DNA of 64,000 nucleotides from positions 704,568 to 768,567 of the forward strand of contig CANLSQ010000002.1 in the NCBI GenBank assembly GCA_947493955.1, in the 5' to 3' direction. Below the pieces are notes generated by a model. The model was not told the DNA's origin. It did no database searches and was given only the letters and a program-made list of their open reading frames with translations. The stretch comes from an uncultured Sphingomonadaceae bacterium (GTDB taxonomy: Bacteria; Pseudomonadota; Alphaproteobacteria; Sphingomonadales; Sphingomonadaceae). The position numbers and the translations under genes are program-made. Of this stretch, positions 26,425 to 35,507 are shown piece by piece. Position 1 is the first letter of the stretch. Each line of letters starts with the position of its first letter.

Positions 26425-27597
26425 ATGGCAGAAGCCTATATTGTAGATGCAGTACGGACCGCAGGCGGTCGCCGTGGCGGCCGGTTGGCGGGCGTACACC
26501 CGGTTGATCTCGGCGCAGCGACTCTGGACGCAATCGCCGACCGCAATGATTTTGATGCAGCGGCTATCGAGGACGTGATCACCGGCTGCGTGATGCAGGG
26601 CGGCGAGCAATCCGGCGATGTTGGCCGCAACAGCGTCTTGGCATCGAAGCTGCCTGACAGTATTCCTTCCGTTTCGATTGACCGTCAGTGCGGGTCATCG
26701 CAGCAGTCGATCCAGTTCGCTGCACAGGGTATCATGTCCGGAACGCAGGACATGGTGCTGGCGCATGGTATTGAAAGCATGACGCGCGTGCCAATGGGTT
26801 CGACCTTTAAGCTGTTCAAGGACGCAGGCCTGGGCACCAACAAGAGTGAACGGCTTGAAGAAGCCTATCCCGGCGTTCAGTTCAGCCAGTTCATGGGTGC
26901 GGAAATGCTGGTGAAAAAACATGGCTTTAACCGAGATGATCTCGACGCCTTTGCGTTGGAGAGCCATCAGAAGGCGATTGCTGCGACGGAATCCGGTGCG
27001 TTTGAAAATGAAATCGTCGCCGTGAAAGTGGAAACACCCGAAGGCGAAGAAATGCACAAGGTCGACGAAGGCATTCGCTTCGACGCCAGCATGGAAAGCA
27101 TCGGCGGCGTGAAAGTCCTGCAAGAGGGCGGAGCGATTACCGCGGCCAACGCAAGCCAGATTTGTGACGGTTCCAGCGCTGTTCTGGTCTGTTCGGAGCA
27201 AGCCTTGAAAGACCATGGTCTTACGCCTCGTGCGAAAATTGTGAACCTGACCGTGACCGCCGGCGATCCGGTGATCATGCTGGAAGAGCCGCTATTTGCA
27301 ACCGACCGGGCATTGCAGCGTGCAGGTATGAATATCGGCGATATTGATCTCTATGAGGTTAACGAAGCATTCGCGCCCGTGCCGCTCGCATGGCTGAAGC
27401 ATACCGGTGCAGACCGCAGCAAGATCAATGTTCATGGCGGTGCGATCGCCTTGGGCCACCCGCTTGGCGCATCTGGCACGAAGCTGATGGCGACCTTGCT
27501 CAACGCGATGGAAAACCGCGGTTCCAAATATGGTCTGCAGACCATGTGCGAAGGCGGCGGTCAGGCCAATGTCACCATCATCGAACGTTTGAATTAA
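26425..27597 (+). CDS. Acetyl-CoA acyltransferase (thiolase)
   Basis: A 390-residue thiolase with the three catalytic elements: Cys89 in DRQCGSSQQSI, His in HGGAIALGHPLGASG near 340-354, and Cys in TMCEGGGQANVTI near the C-terminus. It cleaves 3-ketoacyl-CoA with CoA, the last step of beta-oxidation. A longer reading starts at 26392, but the ATG at 26425 follows AAGGAG at a good distance and matches family N-termini. It opens an operon with a hydroxyacyl-CoA dehydrogenase-like SDR, 22 bp downstream. Confidence 0.92.
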   Translation: MAEAYIVDAVRTAGGRRGGRLAGVHPVDLGAATLDAIADRNDFDAAAIEDVITGCVMQGGEQSGDVGRNSVLASKLPDSIPSVSIDRQCGSSQQSIQFAAQGIMSGTQDMVLAHGIESMTRVPMGSTFKLFKDAGLGTNKSERLEEAYPGVQFSQFMGAEMLVKKHGFNRDDLDAFALESHQKAIAATESGAFENEIVAVKVETPEGEEMHKVDEGIRFDASMESIGGVKVLQEGGAITAANASQICDGSSAVLVCSEQALKDHGLTPRAKIVNLTVTAGDPVIMLEEPLFATDRALQRAGMNIGDIDLYEVNEAFAPVPLAWLKHTGADRSKINVHGGAIALGHPLGASGTKLMATLLNAMENRGSKYGLQTMCEGGGQANVTIIERLN

Positions 27598-27619
27598 GTT
27601 TAAAACAGAAAGAAAACTC

Positions 27620-28405
27620 ATGGAACTCAACAACACAATGTCGGCCGTCGTAACGGGCGGTGCCTCTGGTCTCGGTGCAGCGACTGCGCGGCGCTTGGCT
27701 GAAAAAGGTGTGAAGGTCGCCTTGTTCGACCTGAACGAAGAAAAAGGCGAGGCGCTGGCCGCTGAACTGGGCGGTGTTTTCTGCAAGGTCAATGTGACCG
27801 AAGAAGAGAGCGTCGATGCCGGCTTTGAAAAAGCGCGTGCGGCCATTGGTCAGGAGCGCATCTTGGTCAACTGTGCCGGTATCGGCAACGCGATCAAGAC
27901 CGCAAAACGCAGCCGTGAAGATGGCTCGATCAGCCATTTCCCCTTGGATGCGTTTAACTTTGTGATTCAGGTCAATCTGGTCGGCACATTCCGCTGCATC
28001 GCGAAATCTGCAGCTGGCATGCTGACGCTTGATCCGCTTGACGACAATGGCGAACGCGGCGCGATGGTTAACACCGCTTCGGTTGCCGCTGAAGATGGCC
28101 AAATGGGCCAGGCCGCCTATTCCGCTTCCAAAGGCGGCGTGGTTGGCATGACCCTGCCCATCGCGCGCGATCTGATGGCCGAAGGCATTCGAGTCAATAC
28201 GATCTTGCCAGGCATTTTCGACACGCCGCTGCTCGCTGGCGCGCCTGATAAAGTGCGCGATGCATTGTCTGCATCCGTACCTTTCCCGAAACGCCTCGGT
28301 CAGCCTGATGAATATGCAAAGCTCGCCATGTGCATGATCGAAACCGGCTATTTCAACGGTGAAGATGTGCGGCTTGATGGCGCGATCCGTATGGCACCAC
28401 GGTAA
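27620..28405 (+). CDS. SDR, 3-hydroxyacyl-CoA dehydrogenase type 2-like
   Basis: A 261-residue SDR with TGGASGLGAAT near the N-terminus, a serine in VNTASVAAEDG and the catalytic YSASKGG. The long segment between, including the SREDGSISHFPLDAFNFVIQVNL region split by extra residues, and the GIFDTPLL loop resemble HSD10-type enzymes that oxidise 3-hydroxyacyl-CoA or hydroxysteroids with NAD. Position directly after the thiolase supports the beta-oxidation role. A stem-loop follows. Confidence 0.9.
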   Translation: MELNNTMSAVVTGGASGLGAATARRLAEKGVKVALFDLNEEKGEALAAELGGVFCKVNVTEEESVDAGFEKARAAIGQERILVNCAGIGNAIKTAKRSREDGSISHFPLDAFNFVIQVNLVGTFRCIAKSAAGMLTLDPLDDNGERGAMVNTASVAAEDGQMGQAAYSASKGGVVGMTLPIARDLMAEGIRVNTILPGIFDTPLLAGAPDKVRDALSASVPFPKRLGQPDEYAKLAMCMIETGYFNGEDVRLDGAIRMAPR

Positions 28406-28410
28406 TCTCA

Positions 28411-28440
28411 AAACCCCTCCCGCTCTGGCGGGAGGGGTTT
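28411..28440 (+). terminator. Strong stem-loop, probable terminator
   Basis: AAACCCCTCCCGC and GCGGGAGGGGTTT form a perfect 13-bp stem with a four-base loop, six bases after the SDR stop. Only three T (inside the stem) follow, so termination may be partial and could lower expression of the hydratase and TetR genes downstream. Confidence 0.7.
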
Positions 28441-28460
28441 GATATAACAGGATCATCCCC

Positions 28461-29330
28461 ATGACCTATACCCAGATCCAATATGACGTCGCCGACAATA
28501 TCGCGACGATTACGATCAACCGCCCGGAAAAAATGAACGCCTTCACCAATACGATGTTGAAGGAAATGTGCGACGCTTTCGACCAGATTGATGCTGATGA
28601 TGATGTGCGCGCCGTGGTCGTGACGGGCTCCGGGGACCGCGCCTTTTGCGCCGGTGCTGACTTGACGCCGGAAGGCGGCGGCAAGCCATTTGCCAGCAGT
28701 GATCCGGTGGAGGATTATTCCGATCCGCGGGTCCGCGATGGCGGCGGCAAGCTGACTTTGCGTATCTATCAATGCCTGAAACCCGTGATTGCTGCGGTTA
28801 ATGGCGCAGCGGTCGGGGTTGGCGCTACCTTACAATTGCCGATGGATTTTCGTCTGGCCAGCGAGACGGCTCGCTTTGGATTTGTCTTTGCCCGGCGCGG
28901 CATTGCGCCCGATGGTGCGGCAAGCTGGTTCCTGCCGCATATTGTCGGGCGGCCGCAGGCGATCGAATGGTGCATGACCGGGCGCGTATTCAATGCCCAG
29001 GAAGCGCTCGACGGCGGACTGATCCGCTCGATCCATAAGCCCGATGAATTGCTACCGGCGGCCTATGCCTTGGCACGGGAAATTGTCGACAATACGGCCC
29101 CGGTTTCGATTGCCCTCACCCGGCAGATGCTGTGGCAAATACCTTGCGCGGATCATCCGATGGAAGCGCACAAGATTGACAGCCGGATCATCTATAATCG
29201 CGCAAAATCCGGTGACGCGGCAGAGGGCATTGCCAGTTTCCTCGAAAAGCGCGATCCGGTCTATCCAGACAAAGTGTCGACAGATATGCCAGACACCTTC
29301 CCTTGGTGGGAAGAACCTGTTTATAAGTAG
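28461..29330 (+). CDS. Crotonase-family protein (enoyl-CoA hydratase-like)
   Basis: A 289-residue crotonase with FCAGADLTPEGGG and AAVGVGATLQLPMDFRLAS oxyanion segments. The first usual catalytic Glu is missing (FGFVFARRGIAPDGAAS replaces the FxxPE pattern), whereas Glu in AIEWCMTGRVF is present. The protein is some 30 residues longer than typical hydratases. Isomerase or another crotonase reaction is therefore possible. It lies between the thiolase-SDR pair and the TetR regulator. Confidence 0.85.
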   Translation: MTYTQIQYDVADNIATITINRPEKMNAFTNTMLKEMCDAFDQIDADDDVRAVVVTGSGDRAFCAGADLTPEGGGKPFASSDPVEDYSDPRVRDGGGKLTLRIYQCLKPVIAAVNGAAVGVGATLQLPMDFRLASETARFGFVFARRGIAPDGAASWFLPHIVGRPQAIEWCMTGRVFNAQEALDGGLIRSIHKPDELLPAAYALAREIVDNTAPVSIALTRQMLWQIPCADHPMEAHKIDSRIIYNRAKSGDAAEGIASFLEKRDPVYPDKVSTDMPDTFPWWEEPVYK

Positions 29331-29382
29331 TCACTTAAGTAACGGCCTGTGAGTAGGGGCCTGCCGAGTGAGGGGAATGAAG

Positions 29383-30024
29383 ATGAGCGGCGACAAACAG
29401 GCCGACAAAAACGGGGATATTGACGGAGCCAGCGCACGCGGCAAGCTGATTGAAACAGCCAGCCAGATCATGCGCGAGGGCGATACCATCGATATTTCCT
29501 TCAGCGAGCTATCGGTGCGTTCCGGCCTGAACAGCGCGCTGGTCAAGTATTATTTCGGCAACAAGGATGGCTTGCTTGAAGCGATTCTCGAACGTGACAT
29601 GACCAAGATTGTCGAGGATGTCGGGCTGTTGATCGCAAAAGATATGCCGCCGGAGGACAAGCTGCGCCACCATATCGGCGCGGTGATCGATACCTATTAT
29701 CAATATCCCTATATCCACCGTCTGACCATGCGCCTGATCCGCGATCTACCGCCCGAAGGCGCGCGGGATATTGCCGAAAAATATCTCAAACCCCTGTCCG
29801 AGGCCTATAGCATTTTTGTCGGTGACGGCATCAAGACCGGCGTTTTCCGCGATCTTGACCCGCAGCTGTTTTACTCCGCGGTGACGGGCGCAGCGGACCG
29901 GTTTTTTACCGGCAAGCTGGTATGGAAATATTGTTATGGCCGCGACGATTTCCATGAGAAGATGCGCGATGCGTATCGCGAGCAGACAGTCGACCTGATA
30001 ATGGCCGGGATTTTGGCGCGATAG
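29383..30024 (+). CDS. TetR-family transcriptional regulator
   Basis: A 213-residue TetR-type regulator. The helix-turn-helix lies at about residues 35-65 (ISFSELSVRSGLNSALVKYYF, then GNKDGLLEAIL), and a divergent ligand-binding domain follows. The ATG at 29383 comes seven bases after AGGGGA; upstream starts are less convincing. It ends the thiolase-SDR-hydratase gene run and is the only regulator in the catabolic island. It is the natural candidate to bind the four TTTAA-N8-TTAA dyads at 5894, 14073, 21850 and 26372, probably releasing DNA on binding a CoA thioester; this is inference. Confidence 0.88.
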   Translation: MSGDKQADKNGDIDGASARGKLIETASQIMREGDTIDISFSELSVRSGLNSALVKYYFGNKDGLLEAILERDMTKIVEDVGLLIAKDMPPEDKLRHHIGAVIDTYYQYPYIHRLTMRLIRDLPPEGARDIAEKYLKPLSEAYSIFVGDGIKTGVFRDLDPQLFYSAVTGAADRFFTGKLVWKYCYGRDDFHEKMRDAYREQTVDLIMAGILAR

Positions 30025-30135
30025 CGGCTATGGCCGCGGTTTCATGGTCGCGGCATTGCTGAAATATGATTTGGGTAGTCGACTATTGCTGAAAAGCTGC
30101 TTGCCTTATTGATCAAATTGGCGAAAACTCGGTGT

Positions 30136-31311
30136 ATGTCAGGGGAATTTGAAGCAGCCGGAACAGCCATTGAAGGCGCCTTGATTGCGAAAGCGGTTGA
30201 GAGCGAGAGCGGCGATGCGGCTGGAGGTAATTCCGGCAAGTGCCTGAATTGCGACGCGCCGGTTACTGGCAATTATTGCAACAATTGCGGACAGCCGCTG
30301 CATATTCACCGTTCGATCGGTGCGTTTTGGCATGATATCTTGCATGGGGTTCTACATTTCGAAGGGAAGTTCTGGCGAACCCTGCCGCTCTTGGCCTGGA
30401 AACCGGGAGACCTGACCCGGCGTTATATTCACGGTCAGCGCGCTCGGTTTATCTCTCCCATGGCGTTGTTTTTGTTTTCCGTGTTCATGATGTTCGCGGT
30501 CTTTTCCTTCCTTGGCGGTCCTTTTTCGGGAGGTAGTGCGGTCGAGACCGACGAAGACGTCAACATGGGCGTTGTGATGCAAACTGCCGATATCGAAAGA
30601 CAGATTGCAGAGAAGGAAGCCAAACTGGAGGCGGGCGACACCGTAGATCAGGCGAAATTGCGTCAGGAAATCCTAGATCTGAAGAAAGGCCGAAATCTCT
30701 TGGCGACGATGACCGGGGAAAAAACACCCTATCCTGAGGTCAAGTTGGGCGACGGTGATGTTAAACTGGGCAATTTCACCGATGAAGATATCGACCAATT
30801 GCAAACCGGGTTGGAAGATATTCAAGAGGGTAACGTGCTGAACGACGATAGCAGCGTGACCACGGGATCAAAGGAACTCGACAAGACGATCATGGACGGG
30901 TTCAGGAAAGTGAACGAAAATCCGGACCTGTTGCTCTACAAACTTAAAGCCAATGGCTATAAATTTGCATGGTTGTTGATCCCGATCTCGTTGCCATTCG
31001 TTTGGCTGACTCTCATCGGTCGTCGTGGTTATCATTTCTATGATCACGCCGTTTTTACGACCTATTCGATTAGCTTCATGTCGTTGCTGTTTATTACTTG
31101 TGCAGCGCTGGCGGCACTCGGTGTGTCGCAAGAAATATGGGTTATTTTGCTTGTCTTCTATCCCCCATTTCACATGTACCGACAGTTGCGGCATGCCTAT
31201 AAGCTTTCACGGATTGAGACGCTGCTTAGACTTTCTGCCTTGCTTGTCTTCACTGTCATCAGCATGACATTGTTTTTTGCCATTCTGTTTGCAGTTGGGA
31301 TTCTGGGATAA
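30136..31311 (+). CDS. DUF3667 membrane protein with zinc ribbon
   Basis: The 391-residue protein has an N-terminal zinc ribbon (C36, C39, C48, C51) and a membrane-anchoring domain. The helices are about residues 110-135 (ISPMALFLFSVFMMFAVFSF) and four more between about 280 and 390. The segment between, about 140-270, is soluble and rich in charged residues. The layout matches DUF3667, a family of unknown function. I prefer the ATG at 30136; a TTG at 30109 is in frame but has no clear ribosome binding site. The PhoD gene starts three bases after its stop. Confidence 0.8.
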   Translation: MSGEFEAAGTAIEGALIAKAVESESGDAAGGNSGKCLNCDAPVTGNYCNNCGQPLHIHRSIGAFWHDILHGVLHFEGKFWRTLPLLAWKPGDLTRRYIHGQRARFISPMALFLFSVFMMFAVFSFLGGPFSGGSAVETDEDVNMGVVMQTADIERQIAEKEAKLEAGDTVDQAKLRQEILDLKKGRNLLATMTGEKTPYPEVKLGDGDVKLGNFTDEDIDQLQTGLEDIQEGNVLNDDSSVTTGSKELDKTIMDGFRKVNENPDLLLYKLKANGYKFAWLLIPISLPFVWLTLIGRRGYHFYDHAVFTTYSISFMSLLFITCAALAALGVSQEIWVILLVFYPPFHMYRQLRHAYKLSRIETLLRLSALLVFTVISMTLFFAILFAVGILG

Positions 31312-31314
31312 ATT

Positions 31315-32952
31315 ATGACCATAAAAATTGATCGTCGCCAGTTAATGGCTCTGGGCACATTTGGCCTCGGTGCAATGTCTGCACCTGCATATGCTGCTAT
31401 GGCCAAGGCGCGCGGATTTACTCATGGTGTGGCAAGTGGCGAGCCGTCGCAAAATTCGGTATTGCTGTGGACCCGTTTTGTCGGCGGAGGGGACAGCAAG
31501 CTAACCGTTGAAATGGCGCAAAATGTCGATTTCTCCGGTGCGAAAATGGTTGGCGAAGTGACTGCGTCTGCGAGCCGGGATCATATTGCAAAATTTGTCG
31601 TTTCGGATCTGGTGTCGGGCCAATGGTATTTCTATCGCTTTGTTGCGCCTGATGGGACCAAGTCGATGGCCGGTCGCACCCGGACGTTGCCACAGGGACC
31701 GACCCAGAAATTCAACCTAGGCGTATTCGGCTGCTCCAATCTGCCATTCGGCTATTTTAACGCTTATGCCCATGCCGCTCAGCGCAGCGATCTCGATATG
31801 GTGATGCATAGCGGTGATTATCTTTATGAGTATCCGGTCGGCACTTACCCCTCCGAAAAGCAAATGCTAGAAGGTCGGGCGATTGATCCGGGGCATGAGA
31901 TTGTTCAGTTGGCGGATTACCGGCTGCGCTATGCCGCCTATCGCAGCGACCCCGATTTGCAGCGTATCCATCAGCTTTATCCGATGGTCGCCATGTGGGA
32001 CGATCATGAATTCACCAATGATGCCCATATGAGCGGCGCGCAAAACCACCAGCCCAAGACGGAAGGCGACTGGGAAGTGCGCAAGCGTATCGCTGAACAG
32101 GTTTATCGGGAATGGATGCCGGTGCGTGACCGTGATGAGGGCGGACCTCTCTGGAGCGAGTACCAGATTGGCGATCTTGCGACCTTGTTCATGACAGAAA
32201 GCCGGATTGGCGGGCGCAGTGAACCGGCAGATTTGGCAGCTGCTTTGCAGGGGCAGGAGAATATCCAGACGGCTCTCGAGACATTTCGCGACACCACCTG
32301 GCAAGATTCCGAACGGCAGATGCTGGGCGCCGTGCAAGAGGCGTGGCTCGCCGAAGCAATGCGCAAATCGCGGACATCCGGCACCAAGTGGCAGGTTTGG
32401 GGTCAACAATGCGTGATGGGCGAATTGCGCCTGCCGCAGGAGGCGGTGAACTGGCTTGCCGATGATGCGCCGGCTTTCGCGAAAGCACGGGTGGCGGTTG
32501 GCGCACTTGCATCCAAAGTTGGCCTGCCGATTAATCTCGACAGTTGGGATGGTTATCCCAAAGCGCGGGAACGCGCGTTGATGGGTGCGCAGGAGGCTGA
32601 TGCTGATCTGATCGTATTGTCGGGTGACAGTCACAATGGCTGGGCATTTAATCTGGAAACCAGCGGCGGTGCAGCCGGTGTTGAATTTGGCGGCCATAGC
32701 GTGACCTCACCCGGACTGGAATCCTATCTTTCCGGGGCAGACCCAGTGACAGCAGCACGTGCGGTTCGCGAAACTAATGATCAACTGCAATGGTGTGATA
32801 CATCCAATCGCGGATATATGACCGTTTCGCTGACGCCGGAAAAAGCGACTTCTACCTGGCATTTCCTTGATACCATCCGGGCCAAATCTACCACGATGAA
32901 GGGCAGCGAAAGCCGCTCCGTTATACGGGGGCAGCGGAGTTTGGGGATCTAG
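31315..32952 (+). CDS. phoD: PhoD-family alkaline phosphatase, Tat-exported
   Basis: A 545-residue PhoD-type protein. It begins with a Tat signal (DRRQLM at 6-11, cleavage expected after SAPAYA near 27), has an N-terminal immunoglobulin-like domain and then the phosphatase domain. Metal ligands are visible in FGCSNLP, MHSGDYLYEY, MWDDHEFTND and LSGDSHNGW. These enzymes use iron and calcium to release phosphate from mono- and diesters in the periplasm. It starts three bases after the DUF3667 gene, so they are probably cotranscribed. A second phosphatase (PhoX-like) is present at 1197-2564. Confidence 0.88.
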   Translation: MTIKIDRRQLMALGTFGLGAMSAPAYAAMAKARGFTHGVASGEPSQNSVLLWTRFVGGGDSKLTVEMAQNVDFSGAKMVGEVTASASRDHIAKFVVSDLVSGQWYFYRFVAPDGTKSMAGRTRTLPQGPTQKFNLGVFGCSNLPFGYFNAYAHAAQRSDLDMVMHSGDYLYEYPVGTYPSEKQMLEGRAIDPGHEIVQLADYRLRYAAYRSDPDLQRIHQLYPMVAMWDDHEFTNDAHMSGAQNHQPKTEGDWEVRKRIAEQVYREWMPVRDRDEGGPLWSEYQIGDLATLFMTESRIGGRSEPADLAAALQGQENIQTALETFRDTTWQDSERQMLGAVQEAWLAEAMRKSRTSGTKWQVWGQQCVMGELRLPQEAVNWLADDAPAFAKARVAVGALASKVGLPINLDSWDGYPKARERALMGAQEADADLIVLSGDSHNGWAFNLETSGGAAGVEFGGHSVTSPGLESYLSGADPVTAARAVRETNDQLQWCDTSNRGYMTVSLTPEKATSTWHFLDTIRAKSTTMKGSESRSVIRGQRSLGI

Positions 32953-33052
32953 GTGCGGCTCAACAACAATTTGTCCTGACCCCCTCGACATTCCTATCAA
33001 AGTTGCGCAAAGCAGCGGCTGCGTAAAATGAAACACCGGAATTAGAGAAACC

Positions 33053-34231
33053 ATGTCTGAAGAATTCTACCGCATCAAACGTCTGCCGCCTTATGTGTTT
33101 GCCGAAGTGAACGCGATGAAGGCGGAAGCGCGCGCCCGCGGTGAGGATATTATCGACCTCGGCATGGGCAATCCTGATGGTGCGCCAGCGCAACATGTAA
33201 TCGACAAGCTGTGCGATACGGCCAACGATCCGACCGCGCACCGCTATAGCGCATCGAAAGGCATCAAGGGTCTGCGCCTGGCGCAGTCCAACTACTACAA
33301 GCGCCGCTTTGATGTGGACCTGGATCCGGAGAGCGAAGTGATCGTGACCCTGGGTTCCAAGGAGGGCCTTGCCAATCTGGCGCAGGCGATCACGGCTCCT
33401 GGTGATGTGGTGCTCGCGCCCAACCCCTCTTATCCGATCCACACTTTCGGTTTCATCATTGCTGGGGCAGCGATTCGCTCTATTCCTGCAGCACCCGGTC
33501 CGGATTTCTTCACTCGGCTCGAATATGCGATGAGCTACAGCGTACCTAAGCCTTCGGTGCTGGTTATGGGCTATCCGTCCAACCCGACCGCCTATGTCGC
33601 CGATCTCGACTTCTATCAGAAGGTTGTCGATTTTGCGCGTGAGCATAAGCTGTGGGTGATCAGTGATCTTGCCTATGCCGAGATTTATTATGGCGATGTG
33701 CCAACACCATCCATGTTGCAGATTGATGGCGCGAAGGATTGTGTGGTTGAATTTACCAGCATGTCCAAAACCTATTCGATGCCTGGTTGGCGCATGGGTT
33801 TTGCGGTTGGCAATCAAAAGCTGATCGGTGCGCTGACAAGGGTCAAATCCTATCTCGACTATGGTGCCTTTACACCGATACAGGTTGCGGCCACCGCAGC
33901 GCTCAACGGCCCGCAAGACATTATTGATGAAAACCGTGCGTTATATAAAAAGCGCCGCGACGTGATGGTCGAAAGCTTTGGCCGCGCCGGCTGGGACATT
34001 CCGCCACCAGAAGCCAGCATGTTCGCCTGGGCGCCGGTCCCGGAGCAGTTTCGCGAACTCGGCTCGATGGAATTTGCCAAACGGCTGCTCGCCGAAGCGG
34101 GTGTTGCCGTGGCTCCGGGTACGGGCTTTGGCGACGAGGGCGAGGGCTATGTTCGTCTGGCGCTAGTCGAAAACGAACAGCGCATCCGGCAAGCGGCGCG
34201 GAATATGAAGAAGTTTCTCAGCCAGGGGTGA
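33053..34231 (+). CDS. alaC: Alanine-forming pyridoxal-phosphate aminotransferase AlaC
   Basis: The 392-residue fold-type I aminotransferase has the PLP lysine at Lys239 in TSMSKTYSMPGWRMGF and the GMGNPDG and NPSYPIH motifs. The sequence is close in layout and wording to E. coli AlaC (YfdZ), including PPYVFxEV at the start and GYxSNPTA. AlaC makes alanine from pyruvate and glutamate; the related group also includes LL-diaminopimelate aminotransferases. It stands alone, after a 100-bp intergenic region. Confidence 0.85.
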   Translation: MSEEFYRIKRLPPYVFAEVNAMKAEARARGEDIIDLGMGNPDGAPAQHVIDKLCDTANDPTAHRYSASKGIKGLRLAQSNYYKRRFDVDLDPESEVIVTLGSKEGLANLAQAITAPGDVVLAPNPSYPIHTFGFIIAGAAIRSIPAAPGPDFFTRLEYAMSYSVPKPSVLVMGYPSNPTAYVADLDFYQKVVDFAREHKLWVISDLAYAEIYYGDVPTPSMLQIDGAKDCVVEFTSMSKTYSMPGWRMGFAVGNQKLIGALTRVKSYLDYGAFTPIQVAATAALNGPQDIIDENRALYKKRRDVMVESFGRAGWDIPPPEASMFAWAPVPEQFRELGSMEFAKRLLAEAGVAVAPGTGFGDEGEGYVRLALVENEQRIRQAARNMKKFLSQG

Positions 34232-34272
34232 TTTGCTTCAGGTTAGAAGCGGGCGCGCTCACGATATGACGG

Positions 34273-34962
34273 TCAATCGTTCAGCACATTAATTGCGGCA
34301 TGGACCCGGTCACGAATATCATCGCGATCGAGCCCTGGCTCAATCTCGTCCTGAACAGCATAAGTTATCACGCCGCTTTTTTGCACGAATGTATCGCGCG
34401 GTGAAATGATGCCGCTGTCGAGCGCTACCGGTACCAAAGGCAGCCCCATCAGTTTGTAGATACCGGCAAAGCCCGTTTGCAATTCCGGTCGCTCACCGTG
34501 GTGAGCACGGCTTCCTTCTGCAAAAATGACAATCGGGCGACCTTCGGCAACCGCTTTTTTGGCTTGTTTGATAATCTGGCGCATCGCCGCGCCTCCGCCG
34601 TTCCGATCTATGCCCAACAGTCCGTGTTTTTTGGCGATCCAGCCCCAGAGCGGGATGACGAGCAGTTCCTTTTTGGCGATCACCACCGGCTTGTCAAAAA
34701 TACGTAGCAGATCAATCGTTTCAAACATGCTTTCATGCTTAAAAACGTAAAGCAGGGGTTCGTTGCGAATTTCGCCCTTTATCTCGACCCGGATACCGAG
34801 AATGATCCGGGCGCATAGATAATGATAACGGCTCCATAGCTGAGCCATATAATGTGTGCCAGGCACCGAGAACAGCGCAACGATAAACGATAAAATGATG
34901 ATCGGTGTTGATCCGCCATAGAATAACGGGATGAACAGGAGTGATCGGACTTTTGCCAACAT
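34273..34962 (-). CDS. 1-acyl-sn-glycerol-3-phosphate acyltransferase-like
   Basis: A 229-residue PlsC-family protein with N-terminal membrane helices (about 8-34). The catalytic block FKHESMFETID at 75-85 reads His-x4-Glu instead of the usual His-x4-Asp, a form also found in other alphaproteobacterial members. FAEGSRAHHGE corresponds to the FPEGTR motif. The family adds a second acyl chain to lysophosphatidic acid for phospholipid synthesis. It is the last gene of the ftsE-ftsX-ydcF operon, two bases after ydcF. Confidence 0.82.
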   Translation of the reverse strand: MLAKVRSLLFIPLFYGGSTPIIILSFIVALFSVPGTHYMAQLWSRYHYLCARIILGIRVEIKGEIRNEPLLYVFKHESMFETIDLLRIFDKPVVIAKKELLVIPLWGWIAKKHGLLGIDRNGGGAAMRQIIKQAKKAVAEGRPIVIFAEGSRAHHGERPELQTGFAGIYKLMGLPLVPVALDSGIISPRDTFVQKSGVITYAVQDEIEPGLDRDDIRDRVHAAINVLND

Positions 34963-34964
34963 AT

Positions 34965-35498
34965 CTAGATACCTGCCAAGGCCGCCGTGCGGCGCATCAG
35001 GAATTTATTATACTCTTTGAATAAAGTGCCCAGGGACGGTGCGGTCGCAACTGCATCGGATATGATTGCGATATCCGATGGTACGGCGCGTTCCAGTTCC
35101 AGCCGTGCCCGCCGCATATGCCAGTCAGACGTCACCAGCCGGATCGATGTGTCTTTCCGTCCTGCGGCCCAGCGTGCAGTTTCCAAAGCATTTGAACGCG
35201 TGTCCACCGCTTGAAAACCCAAATCAATACAACAGTTAAACAGTGTCTCGTCACGATTATAAGCCGCGGCCAGTTCCCCCGGTTTCACATCCCGGTCCAC
35301 ACCGGATATCAACAGATTTTTCGCTTTATTTGCCTCTAGCAGTTGCAAAGCATGCTCAATACGCTGCGGGCCGCCTGTCAGGACCACAATGGAATCCGTC
35401 TGCACATCATCCGCCGCAGTACGTGGCAAATCTATTGCAAACCAGGCGAACCCGATCATCCAGAAAAGCAGCAGAAAACAGAAGAAACGTAAGATCAT
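34965..35498 (-). CDS. YdcF-family (DUF218) protein
   Basis: A 177-residue DUF218 protein with one N-terminal membrane helix (residues 3-22) and the domain start SIVVLTGGPQRIEHALQLLE, then a conserved asparagine/threonine block VDTRSNALETARW and TSDWHMRRARLELE. Relatives act on envelope polysaccharides or bind nucleotide-like ligands. It lies nine bases after the ftsX stop and before the acyltransferase, in an envelope/division operon. Confidence 0.82.
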   Translation of the reverse strand: MILRFFCFLLLFWMIGFAWFAIDLPRTAADDVQTDSIVVLTGGPQRIEHALQLLEANKAKNLLISGVDRDVKPGELAAAYNRDETLFNCCIDLGFQAVDTRSNALETARWAAGRKDTSIRLVTSDWHMRRARLELERAVPSDIAIISDAVATAPSLGTLFKEYNKFLMRRTAALAGI

Positions 35499-35507
35499 GA
35501 AAGGTGA

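Noticed and set aside
30022-30037. GCGGC-TATG-GCCGC hairpin after the TetR gene as a terminator
   Set aside because: Only a five-base stem without a T-run; too weak to call.
34274-34290. CAATCGTTCAGCACATTA, similar to the catabolic operator
   Set aside because: It lies in the 3' end of the acyltransferase gene, lacks the TTTAA arm and dyad symmetry, and is not upstream of any gene start.
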